The notes under the pieces: model-generated
The model's input: only the letters and a program-made list of their open reading frames with translations
Databases searched by the model: none
What the model was told of the DNA's origin: nothing
Program-made: the position numbers and the translations under genes
In this document: piece by piece, positions 1-13,046 of the stretch
How positions within the stretch are numbered: the first letter of the stretch is position 1
Layout of the letters: the number at the start of each line of letters is the position of its first letter
Source: Ficedula albicollis
Taxonomy: Eukaryota > Chordata > Aves > Passeriformes > Muscicapidae
Assembly (NCBI RefSeq): GCF_000247815.1
Contig: NC_021681.1
Span: 9,612,567 to 9,676,566 of the forward strand
DNA: 64,000 bases
Direction: 5' to 3'

Positions 1-123
1 AATTATTGTGTGAAATCTCTATCTGAGATTATTTCAGGACTTGAATATCTTTTCTCTGAAAGCAGTAGCAGACTGGAATAACCCTGGTATGTGTATTAAA
101 CACTGAAGGCCGTGGTATGCCAG

Positions 124-147
124 AGGTCTCAACCTCTGTTGAGACCT
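124..147. repeat. Perfect 10-bp-stem hairpin
   Basis: AGGTCTCAAC (124-133) and GTTGAGACCT (138-147) are exact reverse complements separated by CTCT. Part of the right arm recurs with a 25-bp period at 159-175. Confidence 0.8.
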
Positions 148-165
148 AACTCAACACTCTCTGTT

Positions 166-328
166 GAGATCTAACCTATGTTAGATCCTGGCATCACAGT
201 GCAGGAATGTGCCTTGCTGGGATTGGCTCAATCTGGTAAGAGATCTAACCTATGTTAGATCCTGGCATCACAGTGTGGTTCCTGAATGTGCAGGAATGTG
301 CCTTGTTGGGATTGGCTCAATCTGGTAA
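166..328 (+). repeat. Tandem duplication, 74 and 89 bp copies, with palindromes
   Basis: Copy one is 166-239 and copy two is 240-328. The second copy carries about 15 extra bases (TGGTTCCTGAATGTG) and a few substitutions. Each copy starts with GATCTAAC-CTAT-GTTAGATC, a perfect 8-bp-stem hairpin (168-187 and 242-261). No coding potential is recognised. Confidence 0.9.
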
Positions 329-964
329 AACAGTCCTATGGCTGCCTCTACAGAAACTGAATCCCCTCAATAAACCTGCCTTTGGGCTGCAAGTAGCTCC
401 AGCTGCATTCCATCACCAAGTTAGGAATGGCAGCTCATATGGTGCAGGTCTTCATTGTACTTCTTGTACTAGCAAGCTGCTTAATTTTGGTACCAGATGT
501 TAGGACTCTGATGATAAACTGCTACCTCAGTATGAAAGGAACACCTTTCATGGAAATTTCCTGCATGGAATGTCAGCCTGTGGATTACCACATTAAGAAA
601 TGCAATTTTAGGGTTGTTTTGACATGATTTCTATTTCACTGGAACAGCCATCTCCTTTTCTTCTCCCTTCCAGTTGTAAGTGATTAAAGAGATGAAGAAG
701 AAATTCAATATTCTTGGTATTTAAATAGAAGAGTATTCTGAAATTCATGTACTGCAGTTTATGCCAAAATGCAGCTGCTATCAAAGATTGAACTGCTAGT
801 GTTTGTTACATGGCTATTGTTCTGAGATTAAAAGGTTTTTCAGCAGTTTATCAAATAGCATTTCAGAGATAATTTTAATTGTTTCAGCTTTTCATCCTAA
901 CTGTTAGGCAAAGTGAAGTGCAGATTTTTTTTTCCCTAAGAAATTATATTCATGCATTGCTAAT

Positions 965-1195
965 CTGAATTTCGCTGCCTCGGTGCTGAAGCGGATCGGG
1001 AGCCGCATATGTGCTTGCCATGGCAACCCCTGGCTCACACGACACACGCTGGTTCAGCCAAAGAGCTTCATGGCTTATTGAGCACAGACCCACACACACC
1101 AGTGGCCATGTGACTGCTCCAGCCCCGGCAGCTCCTTAAAGGGAAACTGGCTTTGAGCATCAGTGCTTTCACCAGCATCATCTTGCCTGCGCTCC
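965..1195. promoter_or_regulatory. Small CpG-enriched element with RFX-type X-box
   Basis: This roughly 230-bp stretch holds around ten CpGs, whereas the surrounding kilobases hold almost none. It contains the palindrome TTGCCATGGCAA at 1015-1026, extended to CTTGCCATGGCAAC. That differs at one end base from the perfect RFX X-box GTTGCCATGGCAAC. No coding frame is recognised. It may be an intronic enhancer or an eroded promoter. Function is inferred only. Confidence 0.4.
1014..1027. promoter_or_regulatory. Near-perfect RFX X-box palindrome
   Basis: Thirteen of 14 positions match the symmetric X-box consensus bound by RFX-family transcription factors, which regulate ciliary and some neuronal genes. 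The 12-bp core is a perfect palindrome. The site lies inside the local CpG cluster, which raises its plausibility. Confidence 0.45.
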
Positions 1196-1494
1196 TTCTT
1201 CTCCTCTTAGATGCTGTTTTCAGCATTTTAAAAAACGGATGAAGGTTGAAAAGGCTTTGCTTATAGCTTTTTTTTTTTTCCCTTCTGTCTGTTTTTCATT
1301 TGAAAGACATCTATGTGTGAAGATAAAATAGTGGGGGTTTTAAATATGATTTTTTAAATTAGGTAGGTATTTAAGAGCTCTTTGCAGTTGAGTGAACTAT
1401 ACTGAATATATTGTTTTTCTGGAAATATTTTTTTCTCTCAACTCCTAGATTCTACTAGATTTCAGAAGAGTAAATAAGGATGGAGCAAAAAAAC

Positions 1495-1590
1495 CCAAAA
1501 CCAACTATGGTCCATTCCATTACCACCAAAACATTCCAAAACCAATTATGGTCCATTCCATTATCAACAAAGCATTCCAAAGCCACCATT
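1495..1590 (+). repeat. Tandem repeat, 41-bp period, two copies plus part
   Basis: Copies at 1495-1535 and 1536-1576 share the CCAAAACCAAYTATGG and TCCATTCCATTA blocks. A third, partial copy starts at 1577. Confidence 0.85.
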
Positions 1591-3384
1591 GCTCCTTTAC
1601 ATACTTCTTCTTAGATATGATGGTGACAATGACAATGACAATGATGCCTGGCTCCTTACCCAGCAAAATGTAGACTGATACAAGTTTTCCCTAACTTTGC
1701 TTGTTTAAAAGGAGTTATGTGTGGCATTTGATTAGGAAATCTGGAGGGCTTCGGTCTCACAGGAATGAGTGGTGGTGTGCAAGGAGAAGTTAAGAGGTGG
1801 GGCTGGAGTTAAGCAAGTGTCTGGCCCTTCATGTGCATGAAGGGAACAGCAGCAGAGCAGTGCTGCCCTGGTTCCTTTGCTATAGGGCAGGTGCAGCATA
1901 TGCTGCTGTCAGTGTCAGCTCTGCTGCCCACTGGCACAGTTTATACTTGGAATGAGCTCCTGAAAAACTGATCTTTACTAAAATAATGGAAAGGAATCAC
2001 TTTCCCCTTCTCTTTGCCTCTCCTCTGTGAGTGCCTGACGAAACAATGAGGTTTTCTTTCTCATCTAGTTTGAACCTGAGGTTTTTGTGTCAAGAACTTT
2101 GTGTGAGCCCAGCTACACCACTAGGTGTCTGACTAAAATGGAGAACACTGCACAGCAACAAAACACTGAAATACTGCATTTATCTTAATTAGTTATTGCC
2201 AAAATCCCTTGAAGTTATTTAGGCTCCTGTCTGCTATGCAGATGCAATTTATCAAGCATTATAGAGATACCAACTCCTAAGGTCATGTGCTGAAGTTAAT
2301 TTTTATGATTTATGGTGTTGCTTTTGAACTTGAAGAAAATCTATTTTCAGTGTCCAGTTCCAGGCTGTCAGATTTTCATCGTCATTTCCCAAGTAATCAG
2401 TCAGGGTGCAAATACTGATAATTAACACTATTCAGTGAGAGACTGCTTGTTCCTTCTGTTTCAAATGAATTTATTATTTGGTTATCATTTTGGGAATATC
2501 TATGGTAAGAGAACAATAACCTGCTTTGGGAATTAATTTAGAGAGATACCTAAATTGACCACTCAACAGAGAAGAAATATTATCTGTGTTATTAGGGACA
2601 CAGTGACAAAGTGTGTATCCATGCATCTCTGCCAGTGATTGTACACAGATTATAATAGAAAACCAGCCTTTAAAGAAAGAGACATGTAAGGGAATATGTA
2701 ATAAAAGTTCTTTTGGCAGAACAAGGTATTGCAGGTTACTGTTTTTATTGTATTTTACTACAGTAGTTTCAGCATCTTTTATTTGTTATTAATACCAGTT
2801 CTGATATATTATTAAGAAGGAAAGGAAACTTAGAGATTATGTCTTTCCAGGGAAGGCACTGAACAAAGGCTCTCTCCACTCCACTAAAATGTAGTGAAGA
2901 TTTTGACAACCGCTCCCAGCAGTCTGCTGCTGCTGTGTTGTGCTGTGTCTGCAGAAGGGGAGGAGTGGCAGCAATATTTCCCCTTTCATGAACTGGCTTT
3001 TTAGAATTCCTTCATGCATACAAGTGGGATTGCATTTTCAGAAATATTACCACAATCAATTATTTCCTGAGAAACAGGCCCAAACCTCTTTTCTATTCTA
3101 AAATTTCAAATTTCATTAATTCAGTTAACTAATGAACTTTGCTGTCTAAAGGTTTGTGTTTAAACCACAGGTTTCTGTATTGTTTGTTTGCAGTTATGGC
3201 AGTGGAAAAGGCTATTTAGGCTCGTGACAAAATATTTTGACTAGCCTCTTCCTACTTAGTCATTTGTTTTCCTCAGTATATATTTATTGCGAATTGTCTT
3301 CCCAAGAGATTACAAACAAGATGGTAGCTTTCACTAGCTGATCTTTGCTGCCATTAAACTGAATGCTGATCCAGGAGGTTCTGT

Positions 3385-3521
3385 ACAAAGTGGGTTTGTC
3401 AGACTGGGTCTAAAATTTGTGGAAATAATGCCACTACCAGTACACATCAGAAAACAAAGTGGGTTTGTCAGACTGGGTCTAAAATTTGTGGAAATAATGT
3501 CACCACCAGTACACATCAGAA
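3385..3521 (+). repeat. Tandem duplication, 69-bp period
   Basis: Copies at 3385-3453 and 3454-3521 differ at only a few bases around GCCACTACC versus GTCACCACC. There is no recognisable coding content, although minus-strand reading gives a repeated peptide by chance. Confidence 0.9.
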
Positions 3522-6500
3522 GAAAATGCCCAGTAACTTCATTGCAAGACATTTAGGGTTGCTAAGAGACGGAATGTAATTATCTGCCAATTTGTTTACC
3601 ATTCCCAAACACTTGGAAGGGGGAGAGCTGTGGGCTGCCCTGAATTCTAAGCTATGCACAAAATAAGCTGAATGCATTTTCTTGTCAAATGCAGTTTTAA
3701 GGGCATTTGGAAGTGACAGAAGAGCTTTGACCTCTGGTTTGTTCCTAAATGTCTCATATTGGTTATTTTCATTTATCTCTCACTCTCCAAATCTACATTA
3801 TATGCATTTTAACTGATAATATAAAAAAACAAAACCAAACCTGAAAATATGACATGTATAGAAATAGGCAGTTTTTCTAGTAAGAGAATTAACAGCTGTG
3901 CTTGCTTGTGAATTATACATTCTTTAAAAGTAGCAGTGTTCAGTGTTGCTGTCTTATGATGCCATTATTAATGCATGCTGACATTAATGTAAGGTTGACC
4001 AGTATGTGTTATTGACTCTTTTTATGTCTCTTTTCCTAAAATGTTTTGTGTTGGCTTGCACTTTGAGATAAATATTGCAATTAACTTTGGGTGCAAATGT
4101 AGTTTGTGCCACAATGAAGTTTTCATTTATTGGTGTCACCATGGCTATTATGTAGGCAATGTAAGATTTACACCATCCTAAGCTATTAAATTTCTTAGTT
4201 TTAAAGGCATGCATCTGGTAAATTAAATATGGGAAGTAAACAGAGAGAAGCAGAGGTTTCTCCCCTGTTTTCAGGATGGTAACTTCTTCCATTGCTCTTT
4301 CTTTAATAGAAAGAAATTTTCACTTTTAGCCAATGTGAAATCCTAGCTGTAAAATTGTAGAACTCCCCACAATACTAAATGAATAAGCAGTTCTCACCAG
4401 CCTAATAGTGAGCTCAAACCTGAGTCTGTGTTCAATCAGTATTTCTGATAATGTAATGCTGAAGTATGTCCATACAGGTGCATTACTGTTTTGTGGGATG
4501 TTGCTCTGGGAAGGTTGGGACAGGTTGCCCTGGAATGTGTCTGCAGCTCACCCCGGCAAGGGCTGTGAATCTTTCTGTTCACTGAAATTCATTGGGGTGT
4601 ATGAATGTAGATGTTTTTACCAAGCTTTAGCAAAGCCAAACTGCAGGTCACTTCCCCAGAAAAATTATCCCAGAACAACTTTATCAAGCAAACCCTTCTT
4701 TGTAGAAGCTGCTAGCCTCTACCTCCTGAGGCAGCTCTTTGGGGAAGGATAGGAGTTTTAGGGAGACAGCATGGGCCCCTCAGTGTCACTCTGGCTCATT
4801 CTCTGATCCTTGTGGCTGCAAAAGTAGTCCAGGTTTAGTTCTGATGAAATCCGTCTTTTAAAGTCTGCATGAGAAACAACCGGGCTGCAGGCACAGGGCA
4901 TTCTTTTAATTTCCAGTGGAGGCAGTTCAGCAGCAGAAGCCTGTATTGGGTAGCTAAAGGATTAACCCCCAGTTTTCCTCCTGACACCTTCTGACTGCTG
5001 TGGAAGGCTGTCTCAGGCAGTGGGAGCTCAGCAGGGGCTTTCTGGTGGTTGCTTCCTCTCTCCATGGGGTCCCAGTGATCTGCAGTTGGCTCCCAGGTGT
5101 AACACCCAGGGACTGCCTGAAGAGAAGGGGATGAGTCACCGCCCGTGAAGCCTGTCCCTGGGTGATCTATTGAGACTGCACCAACACGCCCAAGTGCTGG
5201 GTCTTGCTGCAGAAGCCCTTAGTGTAAGGAGATGCCATGCCATGAAGGGATTTGCTGCAAACTTTGTGGTTTGTTTTGGTGACAGCTTTTGTTCTACTTC
5301 ACACTAAATGCATAGTCAGGAAAAATAGGGTAAGGTAAATGATATTCCTTTATACATTTCAACTCCTGGATGCCTAGTTGTTGACATGGAAAATAATTGA
5401 ATCAGTAAATTTTCCCCCCACTTTGTACAGAATTTCATAACTTTTTTCTATATTATTTTTGCTTTAATTTTTCAGATTTACTTTGGGGTGTTCTTTGAGA
5501 GCAAGTGAAACAGTGACAGAAAAACAGACAGGGAGGTTGGTTATTTCTAACCATTTTTTGTCCATTTCATGTAATTAAGGGGATGAAAAAGGCTTTTTTC
5601 AGTCTTTAATGGCAAGGCCATCAGAGCTGCATATTTATTGTAGACCTTCTATCATAAAGTGCCTTGTAAATAACTGGGATGCACACTCTAATGATGTTGT
5701 TGACACAAGGTGATGCTGTTTAGTGATTTTGTTGATATCTACTGGCAAAAGAGACCTTAAGATTAGTTTTAATGAAATATATGGCTGTTCGTATTTTTAT
5801 TAATTAAAGAAATGTAAATAATTGTTCGGAGCATATTAACCGTTAGTTTACACATATATATGTTGACAACAGTAGTCCAGTTCCTGAGGTAATGCATAGC
5901 AAGTATTGTTTTTTCTAGCACATCTCCTGCTGTACAGTCTCACTAAATCTCCAACTGCAAGGTCAATTTCATGAATAAATGGCATATAGCTTAGCCTCTG
6001 TGTGAAAATAAACAACACTTCATCATTATTTTTTTAAGTCATTTTTTAGGAAGTCTTTTGTCATTCCATATGTTGGTTTATACCATGATCTCTTGCATTA
6101 AGACAGAATAAAATGCTTCTGCTTTTGGAGGAAAACATGTCAGTATGCCTGCTGGCCTTTGTATGCTTCACACATTTGTTGTGCTTTTTTGGTCCTTGAT
6201 TGTGTCTGTTTGATTTCACAAAGTGGTAGTAACCTGCCTCGTGGGTTTCTATGGTGTGAGGTCAAATTCCATATGACCAGCAGAGGTGTTCACCTGAGCC
6301 CAAGCCTCAGTGCTCTCTGTCTATGTCAGTCATTGTCCTGGATACGTTTTATAGGGCACAGCAACCAACAATTGCTCAGTACCTGGGTTTGCTGCTTATG
6401 CAGGGGCTGGTGTGCATATCAATATGGTGCTGTGGTGTCTCCTGACCCTTGAGCCCGACAGGAGGGAGGCAAAGGACTGCCCAGGCTGGGGGACAGTGAT

Positions 6501-9060
6501 CCAGGAGGTGGCCTGGGTGGAAAGCTCTACTCTGCTAGCTGCAAATCCCACCACAGCACAAACCCAGGGCACAAGACAGAGCTGCTTTTCTTAGTGTCAC
6601 AGCCAAGCTTTCCCCTGTGCTCCAGAAGAGAGCTGCTGCCACCAGCATGGGCCTGCAGCTCCTGAGGAAAGGCATTTGTACAAATAAACTACAGGAACTT
6701 TCTTTCAATCCTTATTAACTCTGTTTAGAAAAAGCACTGCAGATGAATTCAGGTCTCTGTTGGAGGCTACTAGGTTCTATTTAAACTAAGTGAATATATT
6801 TGGTACAAGAGTCAGAGGGGGTTTTTTGGTGATTGGAACACAGCTCTGACTATTTACAGTAGTGTTTGTTGGCTGTGCAATGATCTTTACTAAATAATGT
6901 AACATATAAAATATGATGCCTCTCAGCATATTAGCCTTTGAAACATTGGAGCTGCCACGTAAAAGGAAAGGAAATTCAGATCTGCTTTTTATAATAAAGA
7001 ACTAGTACACCATATTAACATCTGGAGACCATTTGCTTTCCTCCTATTGATAGAGGATGAAATATCAGGACAAATCTGTGAAGCCTGGAATAATTTTTTT
7101 CTTCCTGTCTTAGTTTCTTGTTTGTTAAAAAATTACCTCCCCTAGAAAGTTCTGTCAGTCTATCTCCTGCTTTATTATAACACCTTAAAGAGCATATTAG
7201 GCATGTGTGTATTCTAGCAGAAATATTGCATAATGTTAGTTTCCCATTTCTAATCTGAACAGCCTGGCAAGAGCATGCTGAGAGTTAGAAGCTGCCTGCT
7301 TTGAAATCTGCAGGTAGAGATCCCCACGATTTTCCCTGTTTCCTGAACAGAGCTCAAGAATGGTGGTCTGAGAAAGATGAGATCAAAGCAAAGAAACACA
7401 TAAGATAAATCATGCAAAAGTAAAAATATTCCAAGTGTTTAGAATTCTCCTGGTCTAATACCTCCAAAAGCAGTAAATAATAAACCAGCATCTATTGTCT
7501 TTGTGCCTTTTTGCTCTATAGATCATTAGGTAATAACTACATATGCCATGAGAAGTTTTTTTTTCTCAGCTTCAACGTTATGTTTTGCTCCTACAAAATA
7601 ATTGTGAGGAATTGCAAAAGCATTATGTAGACTTTTAAAATTCTGTTTTGTAGAAAATTCTGCATTTTTAAAATTTTGCTTTTCAACTAAAACTATAATT
7701 GGAGTTGTTTGGTTTTGTTTGGGTTTTTTTTCTGTGAAATTAATTCAGAAGGCAAAGTCCAAATTTTTTCTTTCAATGTGTAATTTTAAAATACTGAAAT
7801 TAAAGGTCACGTTGTGTTGAAACATCTATGTGTTAAAAACTTTAAATGTGACCACTGAATATGGATTCAGTGGAAATGCTCACTTTTAACTTGTTTCTTG
7901 ACCTAAAACACTATCAAAAGTGGCACAGGCTGCAGATGGCCTGGTTTTCAACAAAATCTTTCATCATTTTCTCACGTAAGGTGAGATTCCAGATTAAATA
8001 AGGTAAAGTATAGGAGTGGGATGGAACAAAAAAACCAAAACCCAACCAAACCAGCCAAGCTGCTGGAAACACTCAGCCTGCTTGCTCATCTGTGTGTGCT
8101 GTCCTGGTAAGGCTGTAATCTCCAGATCCTTTGGATGTGTGTTCTGTCCTTTGGGTTTGATGTGGTTTCTGTGCTGGTGACAGCAAGAAAATGTGCCTGT
8201 GTGGGCTTTCAGTGAAGTCCATAAAGAGCAGTCTCAGGGCAGTAAAAGGGGGCCTGAGTAAGGAGACGCCTCACAGACTGAGATCATCTGAAAGCCAAAG
8301 CAGTTGATCCATGTTTATTTCAATGTGCTTTATGAACCATCAGTGATTTAAGGTGCCACTTGTTCCATAGCGCTTATCAACCTGTTGGAAGAAACTCTCC
8401 ACAGCCAGAGGCAGTGAAGCAGAAATTGGAGAACAGAGAGGCAGCAGAGGAATTGGAATTCTCAGTTGTTTTCTGCCAAAACAAAAGGAACAGGATGGTC
8501 AGTTGTAATTGTGTGTTATTAGCAATTTGCAGTCCTACAATTCACCCTTTCCATTTCTTGGTTTGGGAACTGGAAGCCATTTTCTCCTGTGTCCTCTGTA
8601 GCATATGGAAACCTTCTGTCAATTCCCAGAAAAAAACAGACATGTAAGATCTCTAAGAAGATCTAAGATTAATCTTTCTTTATTTCTTTAGCAGGTTACT
8701 GTGCTAGCCTGTGCATTGAGGAAGGTCTTTTAAATTCATTGAAAGAGCAAATTGAACTTTGATTCATTTAATTTTCAGTTCTTTGCCTTGGTTTCTGACC
8801 TAAGTCCAGGACTGTCAATATTACTGTTATTATTTGCATGCCTGACTTCATATTTTCCCATTTTTTAGTCATGTAGAACAGATGAACACGTGAAGAAAAT
8901 TGAGGTGCTTGTTTGCTAAAGCAGCCTTTCCTAGACAGACTGGTTTTGGACAATCTCAATGCTTCAGGAGACTTGCAGCCTGCAAAGTTTAGATGAACTG
9001 ATTGTTGTGTTGGCAGTTTTATGTGTGTATTGAGCTTTGCAGTTCTGGTGAGTGCAAGGT

Positions 9061-9166
9061 TTCACAGCACACAAAAGTCACATTTTGGTTCATCGAGTTG
9101 GGGATATTTTGATTTCACAGCACACAAAAGTCACATTTTGGTTCGTCAAGTTGGGGATATTTTGGC
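9061..9166 (+). repeat. Tandem duplication, 53-bp period
   Basis: Copies at 9061-9113 and 9114-9166 differ at very few positions (CATCGAG versus CGTCAAG). A 129-codon open frame crosses both copies but resembles no family I know. Confidence 0.9.
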
Positions 9167-11164
9167 TTTGCAAACCACAGTTGTGCCCATGAACAGATGG
9201 GGCTCAGACTCAGCCATTTGCAGATTAAATTTTGCACTGTGTCCCAATGTAAGTGTCTCTACCAATATGACCCAAGTGTTAAAGTTGCAGCAGAAGGTGC
9301 CTGGAGGAGCAGGATTACCTGAATATTTACTGTATGGCTGTAAGCAACTTAGAATTTGCAAGGGGATGCAGTGTCCATATGATGCAGACCTGCCAAAGCT
9401 TTTGGTTTAAAAGTCTGTCATAGCCTTAAGATAGCTGAGGTGAGTGAAACTTGTTTAGAAGGGTGAACATGAAATGACATCTTGAGAAAGAAATGCATTG
9501 CCTACTATTTTTCTCTCCTTCTCTGTGAAGTCAGATCATTGATCTATTTTTAGTTTGAACTACAACAAATTTCAGGTTGTTTAATCAAAATTGATTCTTT
9601 GCCTCCTCAGTGGCATCTTCAATTTCCAAGAATTTTCAGTTTCTTCATTGTGTTTATGAGACCACAAGATACAAAGGTATCTAATTTTGCTGGTTTAATA
9701 CTGTGCTTTTTAAAGCTTGGGATATTTATTAGAACCAGTCAAAGACCAGCAGATGTAATTTGATGAATAATTTGTTTGACAAGCAGTGGCAAAGTTCCTC
9801 AGATGATTCATACTCTCTGATTGCCTCACCTAAAGCTTTGTAGTTGCTTTGCTTTCACTGCTGTGTCCTCATTTGTCTCTTTGCAATACTTTCTGTTGAA
9901 AGAAATGCAAATCATTTTTCCCAGTCCTTTTCATCTTTCTCTCTGTGTGTGCATAGGAAACAGTGGAACATCCTAATCTGAGCATTTTGAGCCTGTGGTG
10001 GATAAGGCTTTTACAGGATGCACTCAGAGCCCACTCTGAGCCCACTCACCTGAACACAGAAGGGGAACAGGAGATGCAGTTGTGCATTTTTAGAACAAAT
10101 ATCTCTCATAATCTGGTAAAGCATTCAGAAGCAAATTTAGCCTAATCCTAAAATTAGCCAGTTTTCTCCCACTGCAGTTTTAGAATCTCATTGCATACAT
10201 GATTAAATATTTAATTTTCAGCCTAAATGAAGTAATTTTGGGAGTAGAGTTCTCAGTCTCTGATTTTATTTTTTGAATTCTATTTTGTTTTTATTTATCA
10301 AGTACCTCAAAGTCTCAGAAGGAGAGAGGTCTTCGCAACAAGGAACAGACTGTGACTGTTTTTCATAAAATGGGATTTCCACTTCTTGTAACAGCTGTGT
10401 TGCTATTCTTTTAGTGCCTTTATGTCTATTCATGGAGGAAACTGTTAAGATAGTTTAGTCTTTATCTTCCTTGGAGATTTATGCTTTTGATTTTTTTTTT
10501 TTGTTGATTTTTAATGTATGATGAGTCTGTGGTCAGGTCACACTATATCCACACTGAAAAAAAAAAGCCTGTGTGGTCAAAAATGCTCCCAATTTTGTGA
10601 TTATAATGAAGGCTTGTATATTAGTTCTAATTGCCTCAAGTGAACCATTTCCTGGCCATGCTGATAACACATCCTATTGCAATAACCACATCTCAGCCAT
10701 GGTAGAATACCTGTTGAATTGGGATAGTAGTTATAAAGAAAAACAGAATGAAGCACCCACCACTGCAGAAGATGGTAAATTTTCTTCCACTTTGATTTCA
10801 TTGTATTTGTCCAGATGAGAAACTAGAATAGATTCCAACTGGATCTATTAGTAAATAGATCTTTAATCAGTATATTCTCCCACTTTTCCCAAGCTCACAA
10901 TTTGTCCTGAAGTCCTGAAGCAGTGAAGGCTAACATAAATCTAGTTCAACTTCCTTTATTTACCAGAGTAATATTTGGGATAAACTTATTCCTGAACTGA
11001 ATTTGCAATAAAGCAGTGGGAAAATGCTATTTTTTTCATCTCTGCATGGTTTATTTGTGAGTAGCCTGTTGCATTTTGACATTATTAGGGTAAGAATGCT
11101 GATGTAGGGGGTCCTGATTCAGCTCCCGTTCATTATTCATTTGTACCCCGAGTAAATACTGCTG

Positions 11165-11700
11165 CTTGCCATGAGCCATCACGCTGCTGAAGCTGCCAGA
11201 GACTGCAGCAAGCAAAACAAAAGGTCAGGAGCACCCCAGGTCTTTAGGCGCTGCTGCAGCAATCCTCCCTTACAATTGCATAAGCGAGCAACAGCTCCAG
11301 CACAATCAGCGCCTTTCTCACCTGGCGCTGCGCGATCATTAGCGGCGTTCTGCCGTGTGGAGCGGTTGCAGCCCGAGGGGGATGAAATCCCACCTGAGTT
11401 GTTTCTGCGGCTGCTGCAGACAGCAGCTGCCTCCCGTCGCCGTCCTTTGAAGGTGTGACAGGCTGCGAGGGAGCAGCCCCGGCGCTGCTGACATCGCGTG
11501 CGACGCCGCCGCCGCCGCCCGCATCCCAGCGCACCGGGGCACCGCAGCATCGCGGCTGACAGCAGCGCTGCGCTCAACTGCTGCGCCTTGCACAGGCTAC
11601 CTGGGAAATCACCGCGCTTTTTGTGCCCTCTTTCACGCTCAGCCAAGTTTCATCTGGCTGGGATGCTGGGAAAAAGAGGGCACGGAGAGGAATTTCCTTC
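11165..11700. promoter_or_regulatory. CpG island, possible alternative or antisense promoter
   Basis: A hand count gives about 37 CpG dinucleotides between 11281 and 11640, with GC a little over 60 percent. By rough estimate the observed to expected CpG ratio is near one. Flanking sequence is CpG-poor and AT-rich. The core contains a (GCC)n stretch at about 11504-11520. Overlapping open frames on both strands, up to 155 codons, follow from high GC and show no recognisable protein. The strongest splice donor I see is on the minus strand, CGCCAG|GTGAGA, with the exon side ending at 11322. On the plus strand the best is GAAG|GTGTGA near 11450, which is weaker. It could be an internal NYAP2 promoter, the start of an antisense transcript, or an orphan CpG island with enhancer activity. 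The sequence alone does not decide. Confidence 0.65.
11504..11520. repeat. Short (GCC)n triplet repeat in CpG island
   Basis: About five GCC units lie in the densest CpG part of the island. Short GCC or CGG repeats are common at vertebrate CpG-island promoters. Confidence 0.7.
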
Positions 11701-13046
11701 TGCCTCGTGACTGCCGTGACAGATAAGCAGTGCCTGAGATGTGGAGGGATGCAGTGATAACGCCTCCATGTGCCTCTGGCACCAGGGAGGAATTGGGTCA
11801 AGAGCAGCAGCTTGCTCTTCTGATGTTAGTGAGCATGATGGAGATCCGGCTGCTTACTGCAGGTTTTTTGCAAGCTTCTGTAAACTTTGGATGCTATCAA
11901 AGAGAGCAGACTGGCTAGGCTTCAGGTCCAACCCAGTGGGACAATTTCTGTGTACCAATACTACCCTACCTCCCATGTGGAAGATTTTTACATATACTGA
12001 TAAATTATTTTCAGATTCCTTGGTTAAACAGGCTATAGAGCAACATCTTCAGGAAGAGGCTATGTTATCAAATGTCAAGAATTAATTTCCCAAGCATTTA
12101 AAAACACCTCAAAATTAAATATTTTAAATTTCTGGTCATGTTCATTCACTTACTGGGGTGTTTTAGTTATTCTCTCTCTCCTAGACAACTCAAAAATAAT
12201 GACTCCTTTTAAAGGCACTGTGATTGGCAGGACTATTCCTAAAGTATTATGCGGTAGGTAATTTCCACCCATACTCTCTTTTCAGACTTGGGATTGATAG
12301 GATAGGTGCCAAGCTGTCACATTATAGCCTTTGGTAACTAAAATATGGGATGGCATTAGTATTGGTTCTGGATAATTACTTGTTTTTTGAGCAAAGCTTT
12401 GACAGACAATATTATGGAAGGTCTCCAGAAATTTGCTTTAAAAAGCTCCTCTCATGCCACAGAAAACAAAGATTTTATTTTGCAGGTAGGGCTATTTGAA
12501 GACCAGTTGGTATCATTTAATGTAAGAGATGGTTGAATGATTTGTGGAAAATAAGGTTATCTGACAAATTCAGCCCATATTTCAGTTAATAAATAATTCA
12601 TAAGCTAGTCGTGACTTCCACAATGCATTCATTATTCATGAGGGCTCACTGAATAATTTGTGCAAACAAATTTCAGCCTATAGAGTACCCGTGAGTTGTT
12701 TTGCGCTTGTTATTCTTTGTGTGTGAGTGTGGTGTTCGGTTTTATTTTCATACTATACAAAACTTTTAAGTTGGAGGGTAGTAGATAACATCGAATAGTT
12801 CCCAAAGCAAACAAAATCCTTTCCTGTGTGAGACAAGAAATATTTATGTCATGCTTTGCCAGTGCTGACTTTAACAATAAAAGCATTGTTGGGGCTGGAG
12901 CTGTTTACATCTTCAAGCAGAAGATCACATAGATGTGGTTCAGTTGGGCTTAAAATTTTAAATCCAAGCACCAAGTATTGTCCAGTTCTGCATGGATTTT
13001 CTTGGGAAATGTTTTTATGCCTAACTGGATGTCTTTTCTTCCTCCT

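Larger units (their letters stand above)
1200..11160. other. Intronic sequence with no gene seen
   Basis: AT-rich sequence with scattered short open frames on both strands, none showing a known domain. Apart from the tandem repeats at 1.5, 3.4 and 9.1 kb I see only T- and A-rich patches. Confidence 0.6.

Noticed and set aside
4495..4575. Possible second CR1 fragment (GGGACAGGTTGCCCTGG)
   Set aside because: It resembles the CR1 phrase around AGGTTGCCC only briefly, and the following sequence does not continue the element.
11179..11646. Minus-strand 155-codon arginine- and alanine-rich frame
   Set aside because: High GC in the CpG island depletes stop codons. Overlapping frames of 70-96 codons occur on both strands, and the peptide is unlike any family I know.
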